Shown here one piece after another: positions 6,415 through 14,287 of a stretch of 27,068 nucleotides of DNA. Position 1 is the stretch's first letter. Every line of letters begins with the position of its first letter. Position numbers and translations under genes: made by a program. The stretch is from an uncultured Bacilli bacterium (GTDB lineage Bacteria; Bacillota_I; Bacilli_A; RF39; UBA660), in contig CAKPAK010000009.1 in assembly GCA_934132915.1 (NCBI GenBank), positions 1-27,068 on the forward strand. Reading direction: 5' to 3'. The notes beneath the pieces are model-generated. The model was not told the DNA's origin, made no database searches, and saw nothing but the letters and a program-made list of their open reading frames with translations.

Positions 6415-7477
6415 ATTTTAGAGTTTCTGGCAAAAATTTTATACTTAATAAAATTAATTCTTTTATGGTTTTTAGAATATATTGTTTTTCTTCTTCGTTT
6501 AGATCGCTGATTGCTTTGATTAATTTGATAAAATATTCTTGATTTTTCAAGTTGAAATCACTAAAAGAAGTAATGCCAGTAGCAGCAAAGATAGAAAATA
6601 AGCGATTAACAAAATGATTTCTTTGTGATGGTGATAAACTTTCTATCCATTCATGTAAAATTTTATTGGTATACGTTGTGGTTTTATCTAGTGCTTTCAC
6701 TTCTACAAAATGATCATTTGAAATTTCCCAGGAAAATGGATCATGTCCCATAATATAAAACCGATTACTTTTGATAATTTTATATTGTTCTTGAGTATAT
6801 AATAATAGTCCAATTAAAGCATTGTTTGGGATTGTTTTTTTTAATTTATGTTGAATCTTAGCAAAAAAACAATGATCAAGAAATTCTTTTTGAAAGCCTG
6901 GTCCATCATGACTGAAAACATATAATAGTTTTTCTTGTAAATTATCTGGTAAAAGACAAGCCGTATAAACAGCTAAATTACCACCTTTTGAATGCCCACC
7001 AATATAAAAAGTCGTTTTGAATTTTTCCATTATCGTCGTGGCATAACTTCTTGCTGCGATTTGAGCGGGAATCGGATAAGAAAAGGCCATGTTAAAGTCT
7101 TCTTTCCAACCAATTAAAGTTCCATCTGTTCCACGAAATGCAATATATATTTGACCTGTTTTTAATAAAAAAGTAATGGCCGCAAATTGTTTTTGCTCTA
7201 CTTTATCAGTTTGTTCTATCGTATCAATAATATAAATTGTTTGAAAACGTTTACTTTTTATCACTTCTTTTAATAGTGCATTATTATTTTGATCATTTCT
7301 TTCTAATAGTCGTTTTTCATTTTTCTTTTCATCTATATCTTTTAAATAACTATTCTTTTTTAAGATCGTATAATCAAAATAGGCAAGTTGAGATAATACT
7401 AAACTATCCACTTCGGTTAACGGTTCTTCTTCAAAACTTTTTTGATAAGATTTTACATATTCAATTATTGATGCCAA
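6413..7477 (-). CDS. DUF2974 (Mbeg1-like) alpha/beta-hydrolase family protein
   Basis: 354 aa from a TTG start at 7477-7475. I chose it because AAAGGAGG sits 6 nt upstream. The longer in-frame extension to 7585 has no RBS and would cover the promoter region. The lipase-type nucleophile elbow GHSKGG is at 161-166 (Ser163) after a hydrophobic strand. FRGTDGTLIGWKEDF (about 114-128) is the oxyanion and lid region typical of the family, and FSHDGPGF follows the elbow. There is no signal peptide, so a cytoplasmic hydrolase or esterase is predicted. Substrates of this family are unknown. It is divergent from spoIVA, and a short palindrome (7491-7508) lies just upstream of its RBS. Its C-terminal half is helical and less conserved. 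Confidence 0.8.
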   Translation of the reverse strand: MASIIEYVKSYQKSFEEEPLTEVDSLVLSQLAYFDYTILKKNSYLKDIDEKKNEKRLLERNDQNNNALLKEVIKSKRFQTIYIIDTIEQTDKVEQKQFAAITFLLKTGQIYIAFRGTDGTLIGWKEDFNMAFSYPIPAQIAARSYATTIMEKFKTTFYIGGHSKGGNLAVYTACLLPDNLQEKLLYVFSHDGPGFQKEFLDHCFFAKIQHKLKKTIPNNALIGLLLYTQEQYKIIKSNRFYIMGHDPFSWEISNDHFVEVKALDKTTTYTNKILHEWIESLSPSQRNHFVNRLFSIFAATGITSFSDFNLKNQEYFIKLIKAISDLNEEEKQYILKTIKELILLSIKFLPETLK

Positions 7478-7490
7478 ATGAATCCTCCTT

Positions 7491-7508
7491 TTTAGATTTT
7501 GGTCTAAA
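7491..7508. promoter_or_regulatory. palindrome between the DUF2974 gene and spoIVA
   Basis: TTTAGA (7491-7496), 6-nt gap, TCTAAA (7503-7508) is a perfect inverted repeat directly upstream of the DUF2974 Shine-Dalgarno, in the 85-bp divergent region. It could be an operator, or an RNA stem next to the ribosome binding site. A possible sigma-E-like -10 for spoIVA (CATAAAGT, near 7521-7528) lies on the other side, but its -35 is unconvincing. Confidence 0.35.
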
Positions 7509-7562
7509 TAAATCTTTGTTATCATAAAGTTAAAATGAATAAAAAGAAAAGGTGAAATTTGT

Positions 7563-9038
7563 ATGGAAAAAACTGAAATTATCAAAAATATTGCTTTGCG
7601 AACAGGTGGTGATATTTATCTAGGGGTTGTTGGGGCTGTTCGAACTGGTAAAAGTACTTTTATTAAAAAAATGGTAGAAACGTTAATTCTTCCTTATATG
7701 GATGACGAATATGAGAAAAAAAGAACATTAGATGAAATTCCTCAAAGCGCTGCTGGAAAAACTATTATGACAACAGAACCAAAGTTTGTTCCAAATCATG
7801 CTGCTAAAGTGCATATTGATGATTTTGATTGTCATATACGTTTAGTTGATTGTGTTGGTTTTGTTATTGAAAATGCAAAAGGTGCAACAGATGAAAATGG
7901 TCCTAGAATGGTAAAAACGCCTTGGTATAATGAGGAAATACCATTTGTGGAAGCTGCCGAAATTGGAACAGAAAAAGTCATTAAAGATCATTCTACGATT
8001 GGTATTGTGATGACAACAGATGGTTCTATTGGAGAATTTAATCGTTCTGATTATTTAGAAGCAGAAAATAGAGTTATTGAAGAATTAAAAGATATTGGGA
8101 AACCTTTTATTGTTTTATTAAATTCTACTCACCCTACTTTACCAGAAACACAACGCTTACAAGAATCTTTACATGATGAATATGAAGTCCCTGTTTTAGC
8201 AATGAATGTTGAGGCGATGAATGAGCGAGAAATGATCAGCATTTTACGAGAAGCGCTTTATGAATTCCCAATCTTAGAAGTAAAGGTAAATATGCCAGAA
8301 TGGATTGCTATTTTAAATCATCAACATCCTATTAAACAAGCATATATTGAAACAATACGCAATAGTGTTATAGAAGTTGATAAGTTACGAGATATTGAAA
8401 CAATCACTGATCATTTTAAAGATTGTGATGTTATTGAAAAAGCGTATTTATCTGATGTTAATCCAGCAACTGGTATTGTGACAATTAATTTAGAGGCTCC
8501 AAGTCAACTTTATAATCAAGTATTAAAAGATGTGGTGAAGATTGATGTCACTAGTAAAGCTGGATTACTTTCTTTATTCCAGGAATATGAAGAAGCTAAA
8601 AAAGAATATGATCAGATCAAATATGCTTTAAAAATGGTAAAACAAACAGGCTATGGGGTTGCAACGCCTAGTTTAGATGATATGAAATTAGAAACTCCTG
8701 AAATTATTAAACAAGGTCCAAGATATGGTGTTAAATTGAAAGCTGTTGCACCTAGTATTCATATGATAAGAGTCGATGTTCATTCTACATTTGAACCAAT
8801 TATTGGTAGTGAAGTACAAAGTAAAGAATTAATTGATTATTTAATGCGAGATTATGAACATAATCCAAGTGAAATTTGGAAAAGTGAAATATTTGGTAGA
8901 AGTCTTGATAATATTGTTCAGGAAGGTATTCAATCTAAGATTGCTCTTATGCCCGATAATATTCGTTATAAATTACAACAAACGCTTACAAAAATTGTCA
9001 ATAAAGGATCAAACAATATGATCGCTATTGTTCTCTAG
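7563..9038 (+). CDS. spoIVA: Stage IV sporulation protein A, coat morphogenetic ATPase
   Basis: 491 aa, against 492 in B. subtilis, and recognisable from end to end. SpoIVA is made in the mother cell under sigma-E. It polymerises on the forespore surface using ATP and forms the basement layer on which the coat assembles. Walker A is GAVRTGKST (about 23-31). PQSAAGKTIMTTEPKFVPN (about 60-78) is the conserved block after it, and RLVDCVGF carries the Walker B-like strand. The middle domain follows. The C-terminal domain includes YALKMVKQTGYGVATPSL, VKLKAVAPSIHMI and a hydrophobic end (NNMIAIVL), which is needed for forespore targeting in B. subtilis. RBS is AAAGGTGA. All catalytic motifs are intact, so this is probably a working sporulation gene. 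In B. subtilis it lies close to der-gpsA-hbs, and here it is still near der. Confidence 0.97.
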   Translation: MEKTEIIKNIALRTGGDIYLGVVGAVRTGKSTFIKKMVETLILPYMDDEYEKKRTLDEIPQSAAGKTIMTTEPKFVPNHAAKVHIDDFDCHIRLVDCVGFVIENAKGATDENGPRMVKTPWYNEEIPFVEAAEIGTEKVIKDHSTIGIVMTTDGSIGEFNRSDYLEAENRVIEELKDIGKPFIVLLNSTHPTLPETQRLQESLHDEYEVPVLAMNVEAMNEREMISILREALYEFPILEVKVNMPEWIAILNHQHPIKQAYIETIRNSVIEVDKLRDIETITDHFKDCDVIEKAYLSDVNPATGIVTINLEAPSQLYNQVLKDVVKIDVTSKAGLLSLFQEYEEAKKEYDQIKYALKMVKQTGYGVATPSLDDMKLETPEIIKQGPRYGVKLKAVAPSIHMIRVDVHSTFEPIIGSEVQSKELIDYLMRDYEHNPSEIWKSEIFGRSLDNIVQEGIQSKIALMPDNIRYKLQQTLTKIVNKGSNNMIAIVL

Positions 9039-9492
9039 AAATTAGAGAACTTTTTTGATGATAACCTTGCTGTTTTACTTCTTTCATTTCTTCTTCTAAT
9101 ACAATTCTTGCTGTTTCTATTAATTGATAAAATCTTTTTTGGCTCATATTATGACAATCAATAAAAATATTTTCTTGATAAAGATAATAAGGTTCACAAC
9201 TAAATTCATCTAACTCTAATCCAATCGATTCTTCTTGCTCTTTTATCATAATTTGTAAATTGATTTCTTCTTGTTCATAAAATTCTTCTAAATGGGCTAT
9301 TTTAATAAAAATCCCTGCTAAATGATTTGTCATAATTTCTATTTGATAAAACCCAGATTGTAAAAAATGATATATTTTATTATTTGTTAATAAAAATGTT
9401 TTTACATCTTTTATTAATTGTTGTTTATCTTGATAGGTTGTTTTTGGATATAATAGGATAAGTTGGTTCTTTTTATCTTCTATTATTTTCAT
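9025..9492 (-). CDS. Unrecognised 155-aa acidic protein
   Basis: No family recognised. The ATG at 9492 has AGGTGA upstream at good spacing. The protein is acidic and Gln/Glu-rich. It has a beta-strand start (KNQLILLYP), a helix (QDKQQLIKDVKTFLLT), a middle part with EEFYEQEEINLQIMIKEQEES, and a C-terminal helix (RFYQLIETARIVLEEEMKEVKQQ). No membrane span or metal site is seen. The first ~110 residues could form a small alpha/beta fold like that of sporulation-associated YabP/YlmC-size proteins, but I cannot support that. Its last 14 nt overlap the convergent spoIVA, and the spoIVA terminator hairpin is encoded within its final codons. It follows ysxC by 33 nt but is separated from it by a weak terminator. 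Confidence 0.6.
   Translation of the reverse strand: MKIIEDKKNQLILLYPKTTYQDKQQLIKDVKTFLLTNNKIYHFLQSGFYQIEIMTNHLAGIFIKIAHLEEFYEQEEINLQIMIKEQEESIGLELDEFSCEPYYLYQENIFIDCHNMSQKRFYQLIETARIVLEEEMKEVKQQGYHQKSSLISREQ
9030..9056 (+). terminator. intrinsic terminator of spoIVA
   Basis: GTTCTCTA (9030-9037), GAAAT loop, TAGAGAAC (9043-9050), then TTTTTT. The 8-bp perfect stem includes the spoIVA stop codon and lies wholly inside the 3' end of the convergent 155-aa gene. Confidence 0.88.
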
Positions 9493-9516
9493 TCATGTCA
9501 CCTATTTTACAATATG

Positions 9517-9550
9517 CAAAAGGACTTAAATCGTGTCGACGATTAAGTCC
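9517..9550 (-). terminator. weak terminator after ysxC
   Basis: On the minus strand, GGACTTAATCGT pairs with ACGATTTAAGTCC (one bulge) across a short loop, followed by TTTTGC. The long stem overlaps the ysxC stop. The U-tract is short, so partial read-through into the 155-aa gene is likely. Confidence 0.6.
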
Positions 9551-10119
9551 TCTATTATTTTATGAATTTCTTTTTTTCCTTCTTTTGTAACACTTGAGAA
9601 AACAACTAAGTTATCTCCTACTACTAAATCTAGGGTATCCGTTATTAACTTTTGACATTTTGCTCGTTTACTGCTTCCAACTTTATCTACTTTTGTTGCA
9701 ACGACTGTTACAGGAATGTTGTAGTATTTTAAAAAGTTATACATTAGTAGATCATCTTCACTTGGTTTATGACGAAAATCAATTAACATGAAAACTCGTT
9801 TTAAAGTTTGTCTTGTTTCTAAATATTCTTCTATCATTTTCCCAAATTTTGCTTTTGTTTGTTTACTCACTTCAGCATAACCATATCCTGGGACATCGAT
9901 CATATAAAATGATTGATTTACTTTATAAAAGTTTAGAGTTTGCGTTTTTCCAGGGTGACTTGAGGTATATGCAATATTTTTTCGTTCTAATATGGTATTG
10001 ATAAAAGAGCTTTTTCCAACATTACTTTTTCCAACTAATAGAAATTCAGGTAATTGATCTGTTGGATATTGGCTTCTTCTTGTTACCATCATTTCTAATT
10101 CAGCACTTGTTATTTTCAT
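9526..10119 (-). CDS. engB: Ribosome biogenesis GTPase YsxC (EngB)
   Basis: 197 aa from the ATG at 10119-10117. An in-frame GTG at 10131 lies within the Shine-Dalgarno (AAGGAG, 10136-10131) and so cannot be the start. YsxC is an essential GTPase acting in 50S assembly. G1 is GKSNVGKSS (about 29-37), G2 has the PGKTQT loop, G3 is DVPGYGYA, G4 is TKVDK and G5 is SSVTKEG. The gene begins 20 nt inside the end of nrnA, so the two are translationally coupled and transcribed from the ackA promoter. With Der this is the second ribosome-assembly GTPase near the rRNA operon. Confidence 0.96.
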   Translation of the reverse strand: MKITSAELEMMVTRRSQYPTDQLPEFLLVGKSNVGKSSFINTILERKNIAYTSSHPGKTQTLNFYKVNQSFYMIDVPGYGYAEVSKQTKAKFGKMIEEYLETRQTLKRVFMLIDFRHKPSEDDLLMYNFLKYYNIPVTVVATKVDKVGSSKRAKCQKLITDTLDLVVGDNLVVFSSVTKEGKKEIHKIIEDLIVDTI

Positions 10120-11068
10120 GTTCTTCTTCACTCCTTATATATTCTTGTGTTACTTCATTCAAGCTAGCAACTAATTGTTGTACTTCTTGATAGGTTGTTA
10201 CTCTGGCACCACTTGCTAGTTTATGTCCACCGCCACGATATTGTTCTGCTACTTTATTAATCACTGGTCCTCTTGAACGAATATTAACGCGAATAATATG
10301 ATTTTTAACATCTTCTGTTGCTATCATCCAAACTAAGATCTCATCAATATAGTTAAAGTTATTAATCATGTTACCAGCTGCAGCGCTATCAACATTATAT
10401 TCTTCAACGATATCATTTGATAAATAACAAAACGCTACTTTATTTTTGCTAACGGATAAATGTGTAGCAATGTATCCTTCTAATCTTACCTCTTTTAAAG
10501 GACGTAAATATAATGGTTTGTAAACCTCCGATAAAGCGAATGGATAATTTTTTAGATAATCACTTACTAAAGCAAATGTTTTTGGTGTACTGCTATCAAA
10601 TAAGAAACGATTAGAATCTGAGATTAAACCACTATATAAAAGAGAGGCAATTTCTTCATTACAAGTTAATTTTGTACTTTGTAAAAATTCCATTAAAATT
10701 TCACAGGTACTAGTTGCTTTGTCATCGATATACTCGATGTTTCCTACTGTTTCTATAAAGGGGTGGTGATCGATTTTGATAATCGATGCTGCTTTGGAAA
10801 CGTTAGCAAAATCTATCCTTTTTAAATCTGGGGTATCTAAAACAATTAGTAAAAATGGGGTTTGTTCTTGCCATTTATCTAATTTGCCAAGATAAGAAAA
10901 TTTGCTACTGCCACTTCCAACGGCATATATTTTTTTCTCTGGAAATGTTAATTGTAACGATTCTTTTAGAGCAAACTGGCTAGCTAGTGCATCAGGATCT
11001 GCTCCAATATGTCTAGCAATCACAATGGTTTGATATTTTTTTATTTCTTTATAAATTTTTTTAAACAT
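10100..11068 (-). CDS. nrnA: Bifunctional oligoribonuclease / pAp phosphatase (DHH-DHHA1)
   Basis: 322 aa, standard for NrnA-type phosphoesterases, which degrade short RNA or linear dinucleotides and convert 3',5'-pAp to AMP in the cytoplasm. The DHH domain has ARHIGADPDALASQ (about 18-31, metal-binding His and Asp), a strand ending in LDTPDL, and the signature DHHPF (near 100). The C-terminal DHHA1 domain has RGGGHKLASGARV (about 277-289), the substrate-binding GGGH motif. Start ATG at 11068 has TAGGAA upstream. It lies 7 nt after ackA and overlaps engB, making an ackA-nrnA-engB operon. It has no N-terminal membrane, PAS or GGDEF domains, so it is not GdpP. Confidence 0.93.
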   Translation of the reverse strand: MFKKIYKEIKKYQTIVIARHIGADPDALASQFALKESLQLTFPEKKIYAVGSGSSKFSYLGKLDKWQEQTPFLLIVLDTPDLKRIDFANVSKAASIIKIDHHPFIETVGNIEYIDDKATSTCEILMEFLQSTKLTCNEEIASLLYSGLISDSNRFLFDSSTPKTFALVSDYLKNYPFALSEVYKPLYLRPLKEVRLEGYIATHLSVSKNKVAFCYLSNDIVEEYNVDSAAAGNMINNFNYIDEILVWMIATEDVKNHIIRVNIRSRGPVINKVAEQYRGGGHKLASGARVTTYQEVQQLVASLNEVTQEYIRSEEEHENNKC

Positions 11069-11075
11069 AATGTTC

Positions 11076-12257
11076 CTATCTAGTAATTAATTCTTCTGTA
11101 TCTTCTGCTATCATCAATTCTTCATTTGTTGGTATTACGTAAATTTTAACACTAGAGTTATCACTACTGATGGTAGCAAATTCTCCACGAATTTGATTTT
11201 TTTGTTCGTCTAGTTCGATTCCTAGGCATTTTAATCCTTTGACAATATTTTCTCTTGCAACAATTGAATTTTCTCCGACACCTGCTGTAAATACTAAAGC
11301 ATCACAGCCACCTAATTCTACATAATAACTTGCTATATATTTTACAACTGTATTTGTAAATATCTGATCGGCTAGTTGACATCTTTCATCTTGGTTGGCA
11401 ATTCCTTGTTCAATATCACGATGATCACTAAATTGACCGCTGACACCTAAGAAACCTGATTTCTTATTTAATATATCAATGACTTCTTTTGCATTTAAAC
11501 CTTCTTTTTCCATGACAAATGGAATGATAGATGGATCAATGTCACCACTTCTTGTTCCCATCATAACGCCTGCTAATGGTGTGAATCCCATAGAAGTATC
11601 AACACATTTACCATCTTTTACAGCAGCAATAGAGCAACCACTACCAAGATGACAAATAATCATTTTTAGATTTTCTTTTTTTAAGTAATCACTCATGTAT
11701 TTACTTACATAACGATAACTCGTTCCATGAGCGCCATATTTTCTAACGCCATAATTGGTATACCATTCATAAGGTACTGGATATAAGAAACGATCTTTTG
11801 CCATGCTTTGATGAAATGCTGTATCAAATACTACAACCATTGGTACAGATGGCAATACTTCTTTAAATGCTTTGATAGCTGCAACATGTGCTGGATTATG
11901 AAGTGGGGCAAAATCTTTCAAATCAATTAGATCTTGAATGACTTTGTCTGTCACAAGAACAGATTTCGTATACTTTTCTCCACCACTGACAATTCGGTGT
12001 CCAATTCCATTAATTTCATCTAAAGATTTAACTATTCCTATACTAATTAATCTTTCTAGTAATACTTCTACTGCAACAGATGGATTTGGCAAATCTACTT
12101 CTTCTTTGATTTTTTCACCATTATATTTAATGGTATAAAAACCACCTTCTAAGCCAATTCTTTCAAAATTTCCAGAAGCTATACATTTTTTTTCAGCCAT
12201 ATCAAATAAGCTGAATTTTAAAGAACTACTTCCTGCATTTACTGACATAATTTTCAT
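11076..12257 (-). CDS. ackA: Acetate kinase
   Basis: 393 aa from the ATG at 12257-12255. The open frame extends upstream to 12311, but that part covers the promoter, and family proteins begin at M-K-x-x-x-VNAGSSSLKF. AckA makes ATP from acetyl phosphate and ADP, the last step of acetate fermentation. VNAGSSSLKFSLFD (5-18) is the first signature, VFDTAFHQSM (near 145) holds the catalytic Asp, and RKYGAHGTSYRY (near 172) has the active-site His. CHLGSGCSIAAV, GVMMGTRSGDIDPS and FTAGVGENS follow, and the C-terminal Glu of TNEELMIAEDTEEL is in place. Its strong promoter is at 12283-12311. No pta gene is in this window. Confidence 0.97.
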   Translation of the reverse strand: MKIMSVNAGSSSLKFSLFDMAEKKCIASGNFERIGLEGGFYTIKYNGEKIKEEVDLPNPSVAVEVLLERLISIGIVKSLDEINGIGHRIVSGGEKYTKSVLVTDKVIQDLIDLKDFAPLHNPAHVAAIKAFKEVLPSVPMVVVFDTAFHQSMAKDRFLYPVPYEWYTNYGVRKYGAHGTSYRYVSKYMSDYLKKENLKMIICHLGSGCSIAAVKDGKCVDTSMGFTPLAGVMMGTRSGDIDPSIIPFVMEKEGLNAKEVIDILNKKSGFLGVSGQFSDHRDIEQGIANQDERCQLADQIFTNTVVKYIASYYVELGGCDALVFTAGVGENSIVARENIVKGLKCLGIELDEQKNQIRGEFATISSDNSSVKIYVIPTNEELMIAEDTEELITR

Positions 12258-12282
12258 TTTTATCACACTCTTTCTAATACAT

Positions 12283-12311
12283 ATTATATAGAATGTTAGA
12301 AATAATTGCAA
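12283..12311 (-). promoter_or_regulatory. promoter of the ackA-nrnA-engB operon
   Basis: TTGCAA (12311-12306), 17-nt spacer, perfect TATAAT (12288-12283) on the minus strand, about 25 nt upstream of the ackA ATG. No cre-like site is evident. Confidence 0.85.
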
Positions 12312-12336
12312 ACTTATTTGTTGATCAGAAAAAAAG

Positions 12337-12366
12337 AAAAGCTCTAACTTTTGGTTAGAACCTTTT
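12337..12366 (-). terminator. terminator of the TasA-like gene (bidirectional shape)
   Basis: On the minus strand, AAAAGGTTCTAAC and GTTAGAGCTTTT pair around CAAAA, followed by CTTTTTTTC. It lies directly after the stop codon of the TasA-like gene and upstream of the ackA promoter, insulating the two units. Confidence 0.8.
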
Positions 12367-13874
12367 TATGAGTTTGTTTCAATGACATATGGATCATTAC
12401 TACTACCATCTCCAGATATAATTTGACTACCAGCTGGTAAATAAATACTAAGTGGTGTAGCTATTCCTTTTGTGTTTGGTGCAGCTGCTATTAATTTTCC
12501 ATTTTGAACGGTTAATACAGTGGTTCCATTAGATGCTGTCGTCCATAGTTTTGGTTCACTAAATTCTTTCAATAACCAACTAGTATTTATACAATCTGTT
12601 GGCCAAGGAGCAGCAAATATTTCAGAAGTTAAGCAACTATTTCTTCCAGTTGATTCATTACCACTAGCTGCCAAAACATAATCATCAACATCTATTAGTC
12701 CAATATAGTCATGAGTATATTCACTTATGTTTTTAATTGTAGACAAATAATTTGCTGGTATTGTTTGTATTGATGATGGGAAGGCTGGTTGATACCAATA
12801 ACCATTATTAATAGCTATTTGAGTGATTCCATTATCAACAGAAGCATTTATTTCATCATTTATAAAATCATTATTTAAATAAGAGTATAAACTCGAATCA
12901 CTCCATATAGCATTACTTGACGTATCAAATACTTGTCCATCAAGTGGTTTTGCTAACATCAGTTTGACGTATTTAGTGCCATCTATTTCGAATACTCCTA
13001 CAATTCTCCAATTTTGGTATCTAGTATTAGCTAATGCTGATAATATTGCATAATTGTTTGGAGTTATTCCAATAAAACGATAAGCGTTATCTTGTACTTC
13101 TGTTCCAGGAATTGTGGTTGATTCCCACATTTGTTTTTTCTGTTCAGCATTGGCTTCTAAATAAGATATTGTGGTATTTGCTTTTGATAATAATACTTCT
13201 GTTGCTATACCGGTTGTTTGAGTGGTATCTTGCTTTTGGGTATTATTTCCTTCAACGACAATTTTTCCATGATAATGTTTCCCTAAAGCATCATTTCCGG
13301 CATCTTTTGAAATCCAAACCCATAAGCGATATGTAATGGAATCACCTGATTTTAGACTATTTTCAGTAATCACATAGTTGTCAGCTTCTTTAGCAGATAG
13401 AGTAGAACTTGTGTTTTTACTTAATGAGTATTTAATGTATTTTTTATCTAATTGTGAGGTGCTACAATTATCTTGGGTAATCATATCTGTATCATCTTGA
13501 AGAGAAATTTTATAATCAGACGTGATTGTTCCTGTATTTTTTATAGTAAACGTATATGGTGTTGCTTGTAATCCTTCATCATCACTTACCGGATATTGAC
13601 CATTTAAATTAATTGTATTATCGCTATCTGTTCCAAAGTCGATATCTAGTGTTCCTACTTTAATAACATTATAATTAGAACTTTTGCTATTAGTAGAGAA
13701 AATAGCGAATGCACTTCCTACACTTAGAAGTGTTACTCCAAGAATGGATACAAGAGTTATCATTAGTTCTCTTTTGGCCATTTTCGTTAAATTAATATCA
13801 TAATAATTACGTTTTTTGGAGGCATTATTAAGATTATCTATCTTGTATTTTTTGCGATATTTAAAATTACTCAT
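12366..13874 (-). CDS. Secreted TasA/camelysin-like surface protein with an extra C-terminal domain
   Basis: 502 aa from the ATG at 13874-13872 (GGTGA 5 nt upstream; an upstream in-frame GTG overlaps that RBS). There is a basic 37-residue extension, then a signal/membrane segment (about 38-57, LMITLVSILGVTLLSVGSAFA). Next comes a TasA/CalY-type beta domain (about 60-215: FSTNSKSSNYNVIKVGTLDIDF, then YTFTIKNTGTITSDYKISL). A separate domain of about 280 residues (about 220-502) has YRFIGITPNNY, WRIVGVFEIDGTKYVKLML, IWSDSSLYSYLNNDFI and DYIGLIDVDDYVLAASG. TasA forms amyloid-like fibres in B. subtilis biofilm matrix and spore coat and needs the signal peptidase SipW. No sipW is in this window. 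The N-terminal extension before the signal is atypical. Function is inferred as an extracellular or matrix protein, and the C-terminal domain is not identified. It stands alone, with an extended -10 promoter and its own terminator. Confidence 0.75.
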   Translation of the reverse strand: MSNFKYRKKYKIDNLNNASKKRNYYDINLTKMAKRELMITLVSILGVTLLSVGSAFAIFSTNSKSSNYNVIKVGTLDIDFGTDSDNTINLNGQYPVSDDEGLQATPYTFTIKNTGTITSDYKISLQDDTDMITQDNCSTSQLDKKYIKYSLSKNTSSTLSAKEADNYVITENSLKSGDSITYRLWVWISKDAGNDALGKHYHGKIVVEGNNTQKQDTTQTTGIATEVLLSKANTTISYLEANAEQKKQMWESTTIPGTEVQDNAYRFIGITPNNYAILSALANTRYQNWRIVGVFEIDGTKYVKLMLAKPLDGQVFDTSSNAIWSDSSLYSYLNNDFINDEINASVDNGITQIAINNGYWYQPAFPSSIQTIPANYLSTIKNISEYTHDYIGLIDVDDYVLAASGNESTGRNSCLTSEIFAAPWPTDCINTSWLLKEFSEPKLWTTASNGTTVLTVQNGKLIAAAPNTKGIATPLSIYLPAGSQIISGDGSSNDPYVIETNS

Positions 13875-13900
13875 ACATTTCACCTATCTTTAATATAATT

Positions 13901-13909
13901 AGTATACCA
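13901..13909 (-). promoter_or_regulatory. extended -10 promoter of the TasA-like gene
   Basis: TGGTATACT (13909-13901, minus strand) is a TGn-extended -10 lying about 27 nt upstream of the start codon. No convincing -35 exists; a T-rich tract lies there. Confidence 0.5.
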
Positions 13910-13950
13910 AAAAAATAAAAAACACACTAGTCCTTTTATCATTTTTCAAC

Positions 13951-13979
13951 AAAAAAAAGATAGGCCTTGTCAGCCTATC
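13951..13979 (-). terminator. terminator of the SASP gene
   Basis: GATAGGC (13979-13973), a 7-nt loop and GCCTATC (13965-13959) on the minus strand, then eight T. The stem is perfect and lies 18 nt after the stop codon. Confidence 0.92.
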
Positions 13980-13996
13980 GCCTAAGTTATCTAATG

Positions 13997-14212
13997 TTAT
14001 TTATTAGTATAACTTCCACTAACTTGATTTAAACCGTTTTGAACTAAACGTCTTGTGATTTCACCACCAACTGAACCATTGGCACGACTTGTTGTATCAG
14101 GTCCTAAATTAACACCGAATTCATTGGCAATTTCATATTTCATTTTATCGATTGCTTGTTTAGCACCTGGAACTCTCATTTTCATTGAACTGTTATTGCT
14201 TGAGTTATTCAT
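13997..14212 (-). CDS. Small acid-soluble spore protein, alpha/beta type
   Basis: 71 aa. [33 protein letters not shown] is split between the germination-protease site (E-F-G-V in a K-Y-E-I-A context, about 26-35) and the DNA-binding second block (about 36-57), both near-invariant in alpha/beta SASPs. These proteins coat spore DNA, hold it in the A-form and protect it from UV and chemicals, then serve as an amino acid source after cleavage by GPR on germination. SD is AGGAGGTGA. Expected control is sigma-G in the forespore. TGAAAT and TCTACTA 16 nt apart upstream are a poor match to that promoter class, so I only note them. The Asn/Ser-rich N-terminus ([10 protein letters not shown]) is typical of variable SASP ends. 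Confidence 0.96.
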   Translation of the reverse strand: MNNSSNNSSMKMRVPGAKQAIDKMKYEIANEFGVNLGPDTTSRANGSVGGEITRRLVQNGLNQVSGSYTNK

Positions 14213-14287
14213 TTATTTTCACCTCCTACATTAGTAGATTGTGAAATTTTTTCTATTTCATACTTTTTTTCAGTTGGTAATTTCTAC

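Noticed and set aside
7478..7585. N-terminal extension of the DUF2974 protein to an ATG at 7585
   Set aside because: It has no RBS and spans the divergent promoter region, whereas the TTG at 7477 has AAAGGAGG at ideal spacing.
12258..12311. Longer acetate kinase start
   Set aside because: The extension covers a clear promoter, and the family begins at the later ATG.
14213..14287. Sigma-G promoter for the SASP gene
   Set aside because: TGAAAT and TCTACTA deviate from the consensus in sequence and spacing; not strong enough to list as a feature.
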